A stretch of DNA of 64,000 bases from Mimachlamys varia. Lineage: Eukaryota; Mollusca; Bivalvia; Pectinida; Pectinidae. The translations under genes and the position numbers were made by a program. The DNA lies in the NCBI GenBank assembly GCA_947623455.1, contig OX392545.1:23733501-23797500 (forward strand), written 5' to 3'. Below the pieces are notes generated by a model. That model was not told the origin of the DNA. It was given only the letters and a program-made list of their open reading frames with translations, and made no database searches. This document shows positions 58,321 through 64,000 of the stretch, piece by piece; the stretch's first letter is position 1; each line of letters starts with the position of its first letter.

Positions 58321-61300
58321 TATCTTGCCAAAATTCTGACCATTCCTACTTGAATGGTTGTTTCAGCATCTTATTAATTCTGTATTACAAGGATTCGTTA
58401 GATGATCAGTGATATAGTAAATTAATTTTCTCGTGTCCAGTTACCTCTATGCTATCAATTCGACATCAGTTATTTTCTTTATCATATTTACAGTAACAGT
58501 ATTTTTTGCACATTGGTGTTGCTCGTATTTTGCATCGAGTAAACCATGGCAAACATATTATTATTATTACACGACGAGTAGTTATGAAGTTTAGACATTA
58601 GTGATTAAGTTTATGTATATATACAAGTGTATATATTTATAATGTCAGAAATAAACCTGAGGTAAAGCGAGCGAAATAACACAAAATCCTAAAAATAACA
58701 ATACAATCATATAGCAACAAAATAATAAAAGCATTGCAACCACGAATATATGCTAGTACAATAAAAATTGCTGTCACTGACGGGAAATAAATGTCCAATA
58801 TTTTGCATTTCCTTGAAGTATCCGCTTTCGGTATGGCCATCAAGCTAATCGTCCAACGAAAAGTGTAGTTTCTTTAACTCCCATCGCCTACGCTCTCTAC
58901 ACCCCTGAAATATGTCTTGGCAAATATGAAGGCACGCCCAGATAAAAAAGCTTGACCAGTCGCTTGGTTGCATGACTATCCTTTGAGGATTACACTTTCC
59001 TGTCAATTTTATCGTTATGTGACTACGAGATTCTTTTGATGTACATCAAAGGTTCGAGCCAGTCTTCTTGCCTCATCAACAAGTTGACGCACAAGCAACC
59101 TTCAGTTTTGCCATGACATATTCTAGGGGTGTAAAGGGCGTAGAGGATCGTTACCCCGGATACCTAGGATGTATAATTCCAAGTTATAGGGCTTGCTTTT
59201 AATATTGAGATTGTAGTGATAGCTGTCGGCGGCTGACAAACAAACTTACGGCACAAGGATTCATGAGATACCGGTTGATGAAGATTATAAACAGGTTTTA
59301 TGGTCCCTATCTTAGTCTTATTCTTAGAAATATTTTGTATCCTTGTATGTTATGAAGATAAACATTTTTTAATAAGCTCATTAGTGTGCTTACTAGTGAT
59401 TGAGAATGATGACACGGTTCTCATTTTGGGGACGTGATGTTTACTTGCAAATGACCAAGATTTGTATGTCTGGCATCGCCGATGAAACATAAGACGCTAA
59501 CTCTTCCGAAACACGATGTTTCAATCTCATAAAATGTGTCCAAAATGGAAGTTGACAGCATAACTGCGCAAATATTTTAATCATTTTTTCGATTTAAGCT
59601 ATTGTTGCATTTATTTCCGAATTCTTTGCATGATATATACGACAATAGTCCCTTTAAAATCATGCATTGTGCCAAATTGGTATCTTTGATCCATCATAGT
59701 CAAAAATTGATTCCAGGAATATTTTTCTTTTTGTGTTGTCTATTGAACAATTTTGTTCCAAAACCGATACCGATATCGTTATTGAAGGACCTTTTTACAT
59801 CTCAAGTATGTATAACGCTTGTCTTTGTAATATGTTTTCTAATACTAAAATCCAGACAGCGAGAAAATATATCATACATGTACATACTGTAGTGCCTTAG
59901 GTCACTTTGAGATATGTTAAAAAACCCTGCATGACGCTTTTTAGAATCAAACATTGATACTTATAGTGTTAGCTAGTGTCACTACGTAATCAGTACTTTA
60001 TCATGGTGTTATCAGGTTTACTTCTTCCTTTTCATCCTTTATCACGTGACCTATATGTTATTTCTGTGACGCCACCAACAAAACAACAAAGTATACCAAC
60101 AGCTTATAAAACCTGTTAGTTTTATTGCTCCCCTTTATAGACTCGACGTCCGCACAAGACGTTATCTGGTAGGAATGTCTCCGTATCAGCCATAACTTCA
60201 ATAACCCTGACAACAATAACCCTGACGACAATAACCTTGACGATAGTTTGGAACATAAACGTGTATCGCATTTTGCAGCATACCAGTGTTCATACGTTTG
60301 CAAGGACCCAGCGTCGACACATATTTATTTATATAATATTTATACATTTGCTTATTTATTTATATTTATCATCATTCGTCTGCCTACATACGATAATGCA
60401 TCGTAAAAAATCAGAGAATACAAAGCGCCAACAAAACGATAATCCGAACTCAAAATCGATTAAACTAGAGGCAAAATAGAAACAAAGGAAATATTTATAC
60501 GGAGACTCTCGTAAAAGCAAAAGGGTTTAATACCAGGTGTTCCCGAAGAGGCCATCTTAATATCAAACAAAGATACAGAATATTTCTCGAGAGATCAAGA
60601 TGGCGACCATAAAACTTGTCAATACTCTTCATCAACCTGCAACCAAAAGTTATTCAAAATGCAATATCATATTTTTTTTTCATTTATACCAGTGAAATAT
60701 CGAAAAATTATTCATTCTATAAAAACATTTTTTTCACTAATGAAAGATATCACTGCACACTCGTGAAATTATTTCGTATTACTGAAAACATTGTTGGGTA
60801 TTCTCTATTTACTTATATGATATATTAATTTTGTAGTATTAATAAATCATTATATATGATTGCATATCCTCCATGATAATATTACATTACAATGAACACT
60901 TAATATACAGTATTGAAGTATTGAATAGGTCAATAACGACAAAAAATTAAAATTATCATAGAAAGATAAATGTAACATTACATGAGGGTATCCTTTGTGG
61001 ATGTTCCTTGAGTGAGCCACGTGTAAAGAACTAAACATCGAGTGATTTATATAGTACAATCTAGTTCGACTGATTACAAGTGCCCATTTGATGCTATTTA
61101 GAAAGAATTACCTCGAATCGATTGTCAGCTTCACTCTATAATACTTGTCCTTATCGATGAATTAGGTGCTTTTCTTGGAAATAAACTATTCTTCGATGTG
61201 ACCTAATCTCAATATAGTAACAAATGGACAATATGGTTTCAAGTAATAACGATACGGTCAAGAAACATCAAAGTAACACTGGGAAATATTTGGAATAAAC

Positions 61301-61554
61301 ACTTTTAAGCTAACAATTCCGAGGTAGGTTTTAATCAAGGACTTTGACAGAAACAGTACAAGTGAAAGCACTTAGATTAGATGGCTTGTTTAGCCGATAA
61401 ATACTTATTTGGCCGGATTAACTAGCACAGATGTTGTCGCAGTAATTAGTTTGTTAGCCTTAGATTTGTTACAGAGATTGATAAACCGATTGTCATCAAG
61501 ATAGCAGTATGCACTTTACTTAAAAAGGTCAAACATGGGTTGTTTAGACGGAAT
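58321..61554. other. Intergenic with D3 fragments, no gene supported
   Basis: D3 copies at 59390-59560 (-) and 60410-60640 (+). Remaining DNA is AT-rich with short frames only. Confidence 0.4.
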
Positions 61555-62045
61555 TGGCACAGGTTGGGTCAGATGTCTTACTCTACGGGAGCAACCCTGT
61601 AGGGGGCACAGGTTGGGTCAAATGTCTTACTCTACGGGAGCAACCCTGTAGGGGGCACAGGTTGGGTCAGATGTCTTACTCTACGGGAGCAACCCTGTAG
61701 GGGGCACAGGTTGGGTCAGATGTCTTACTCTACGGGAGCAACCCTGTAGGGGGCACAGGTTGGGTCAAATGTCTTACTCTACGGGAGCAACCCTGTAGGG
61801 GGCACAGGTTGGGTCAGATGTCTTACTCTACGGGAGCAACCCTGTAGGGGGCACAGGTTGGGTCAAATGTCTTACTCTACGGGAGCAACCCTGTAGGGGG
61901 CACAGGTTGGGTCAAATGTCTTACTCTACGGGAGCAACCCTGTAGGGGCACAGGTTGGGTCAAATGTCTTACTCTACGGGAGCAACCCTGTAGGGGGCAC
62001 AGGATGGGTCAAATGTCTTACTCTACGGGACCAACCTTGTAGGCG
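61555..62045 (+). repeat. 49-bp tandem array
   Basis: About ten nearly identical copies of 'gcacaggttgggtcaaatgt' ... 'ctctacgggagcaaccctgt' 'aggggg'. Units differ mainly by caaatg/cagatg. Each unit has an inverted pair 'ctacggg-gcaaccctgtag'. Confidence 0.95.
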
Positions 62046-62960
62046 ACATAGGAACTCTTTCTAACCAATGATGGCCACTAACGACGCTTTTTCGTTGATG
62101 TCATTCTTAGGAATTTCATTACAGACATTCAAAATGGCCGACTTGTAGTGTAAAAATAGCCTTATGAAGACCGGTTGAATGAACATAATCCCCGTGTTAC
62201 TGTCTACAGCATTCCGCTAATAACACACATAATCCTATATATACAATGGGAGATATCTTGGAAATATTCTACAGTGTAGATACATATCCCTCGGGTACGA
62301 AACTTCAGGAAGAAATCGTTTATTGTTTTTGTGCGAGTACAATATTTCAAAGTGTTTGCTTTGGTTTGGTTTGATTGTTTTTATGTCCTACGAATAACTA
62401 GTATCGTTTAAGGACGGCATCCCGGTGTATGCGATGTGGGAGTATGTATTGAGAATTTGGGAGGCTGTGGTATGTTTGTGTAAGTCTTCTTGCAATAGTC
62501 CATTATGATGCAAATTATTTGTTTATATTACATATAAAAATTACAAATAATATAATTTTCAAATGGTGGTAAACGGTTAATAAACGTATGTCATAGCATT
62601 ATTTAACACTTATTTTCAATGGGAAAAAAATATAATAAGACAAGTCTGACCGTGAACAGCAGTCTTTCCTTTCTTATCATTTAATGTAAACTCGCTTTTT
62701 ACAGCAGTTCTTATCAGCGATTGGTGATTTTGTGTCGTCGAAAGATCAGGTTGTCGGCGTCGTCGGTTGCATCCTCCAAACAAAAGTTTTTCATGCGATA
62801 ACTTAAATCGTTTGTGCCTAACAAACATAAAAAAGTGTTTTTTCCTGGAAGTTCTTTTAGGAATATACGTATTGCACTTTAGGTCTGAAGGTCACAGATC
62901 AAGGTCCTCGTTACTGTAAATAGAATCGATATCCGAAATAAGGTTAACGTGCAATAACTA
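62046..62960. other. Intergenic, no gene supported
   Basis: A D2-type head fragment at 62365-62490; otherwise nothing recognised. Confidence 0.4.
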
Positions 62961-63073
62961 AAGTTCCAAAGATAACTTGAGTTCCCTTGATAACTTGAGT
63001 TTCCAAGATGACTTGAGTTCCCAACATAACTTGAGTTCCCAAGATAACTTGAGTTACGAAGATAATTTGAGTT
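62961..63073 (+). repeat. 18-bp tandem array
   Basis: Six to seven copies of 'aagataacttgagttccc'. Confidence 0.9.
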
Positions 63074-64000
63074 CTTTTTGCCATCAATAATTCTTCTTTA
63101 TTTAAAAAAAGTTCTAAATGTCCTAATTCAAGTGTTCTTTCTCGTTAAAATCTGTATACTATTCACAAAGGGACCAAATCCACTGATGTAACTGCATCCT
63201 CTACATGTACATATATGTCAACATCTTTATCAGAGTCACTTGCAAGTCCAATTTCTGGAATCTCTTCCTACATCAATTCTGCATCTTTTACATTCTCCTC
63301 CGATGTCATCCCAGGGGGTGTCGGGTTGCCCAATAAATTGTGTACTGGAAGAACTTACTTGCAGTGCATCAACATATGCTTTGTGTTTCAAATTTGTTTT
63401 TACCACACTTGCACGGTTAATAATGCTGTTCACACTCCTATTATATTTTGTTGGTCGTACAAATGCACGTGTATTGAGCTTCGTGGAATGTCATTTTCAG
63501 CTGTTATCAAAACATATTAAAAATTGATATGCACATGCTGGTAATGAAGTTAAAGATGTCTCTCCCAGACAGACATCGCTAACCTGATAAAAGTAAGGAT
63601 TCTACACGGCTATGGCATACCTGTACCTGACAAGGACAGATTTCAATCGAATCATTTTCGTCCGTCTGTCTAATTCCAACATTTAATAAAGAAACATTTT
63701 CACTTCAATCTTTTGCGTCCATTTTGTATCACACATAATAAAATCGTTCTTGATTATATCCATTTATATTAAGTAAAATGGATTAAATGACGTCATATTA
63801 ATCTCAGTTGATAATGGGATTCGTTTGTGGTCGGAACTCGGTGCATGATATAATCTTCGTTCATTTAACCGACTTTATAAAATCCAGTGTAACATCATTA
63901 GGGAATCCCAAAATACGTTATTTCTCTGTAATACGTTGCAAGGCCTTTTCATACTAATTACATTCTGAGGCTCCACGTAACAAAGTTGTCTCAAAAACTA
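63074..64000. other. Window end, no gene supported
   Basis: Overlapping frames on both strands near 63215-63527 (65-101 aa) have no recognised domain; the minus-strand one could be a captured or decayed exon, but there is no support. Confidence 0.3.

Noticed and set aside
61555..62045. Possible CRISPR-like array
   Set aside because: Units are contiguous and nearly identical with no unique spacers, and the DNA is animal; it is a minisatellite. The same holds for the other arrays.

Overview
The window is animal (eukaryotic) genomic DNA: AT-rich, with small exons separated by kilobase introns bounded by GT/AG, very dense short repeats and many tandem arrays. Gene content (ApeC/apextrin-type secreted proteins), tRNA-headed SINEs ending in the 'ccttaaatgacc...gttaataggac' type tail, and reverse transcriptases of the 'GIPMGTNCAPLLADLFL / YIDDVL' type point to a lophotrochozoan, most likely a bivalve mollusc (scallop- or mussel-like). 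The species cannot be fixed from the sequence alone.

Two real protein-coding loci are supported, both on the + strand and both assembled by hand from small exons. Locus 1 (about 2.64-23.94 kb) has a TATA box, an exon for a signal peptide plus Cys-rich PAN/Apple-like domain, four exons coding a first ApeC domain (7739-15981) and four more coding a second ApeC domain (20202-23936). Only one first exon is found for the two ApeC cassettes. The last exon of cassette 1 ends in a strong phase-1 donor that joins in frame to cassette 2, so I read this as one gene giving either a single-ApeC form (309 aa, stop at 16010) or a double-ApeC form (489 aa). Locus 2 (30602-42435) is a complete five-exon paralogue (311 aa, one ApeC). 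Exon phases (1,1,1,2) are identical in all cassettes. The proteins are probably secreted recognition molecules of innate immunity, by analogy with apextrin-like proteins.

The rest is mobile and tandem-repeat DNA. 0-2.6 kb: a frameshifted RT fragment and a dispersed repeat. 2.6-24 kb: locus 1, its introns filled with LINE tails, a 1.6-kb TTAA-flanked element, a 720-bp TIR transposon that carries a ZAD-like CxxC/CxxC protein gene, a 37/38-bp minisatellite and long-TIR MITEs. 24-30 kb: an 85-bp minisatellite cut by a TIR element with 9-bp target duplication, then nested MITEs. 30.2-30.6 kb: a 21-bp array rich in heat-shock elements directly upstream of locus 2. 31-38 kb: a 1.8-kb TIR element, SINEs (one with a nested retro-insertion) and LINE ends. 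39.3-41.2 kb: a 14-bp array in intron 3 of locus 2. 42.4-45 kb: a 32-bp array grown out of the stop codon of locus 2, then a 27-30-bp array. 47.9-49.4 kb: a SINE whose tRNA-derived head is amplified about 21 times. 49.4-64 kb: no gene recognised; palindromic MITEs, a 65-bp array, a 49-bp array and dispersed repeats.

A theme worth following is that several minisatellites begin exactly on a functional boundary: a splice donor, a stop codon, and the pol III A-box head of a SINE.
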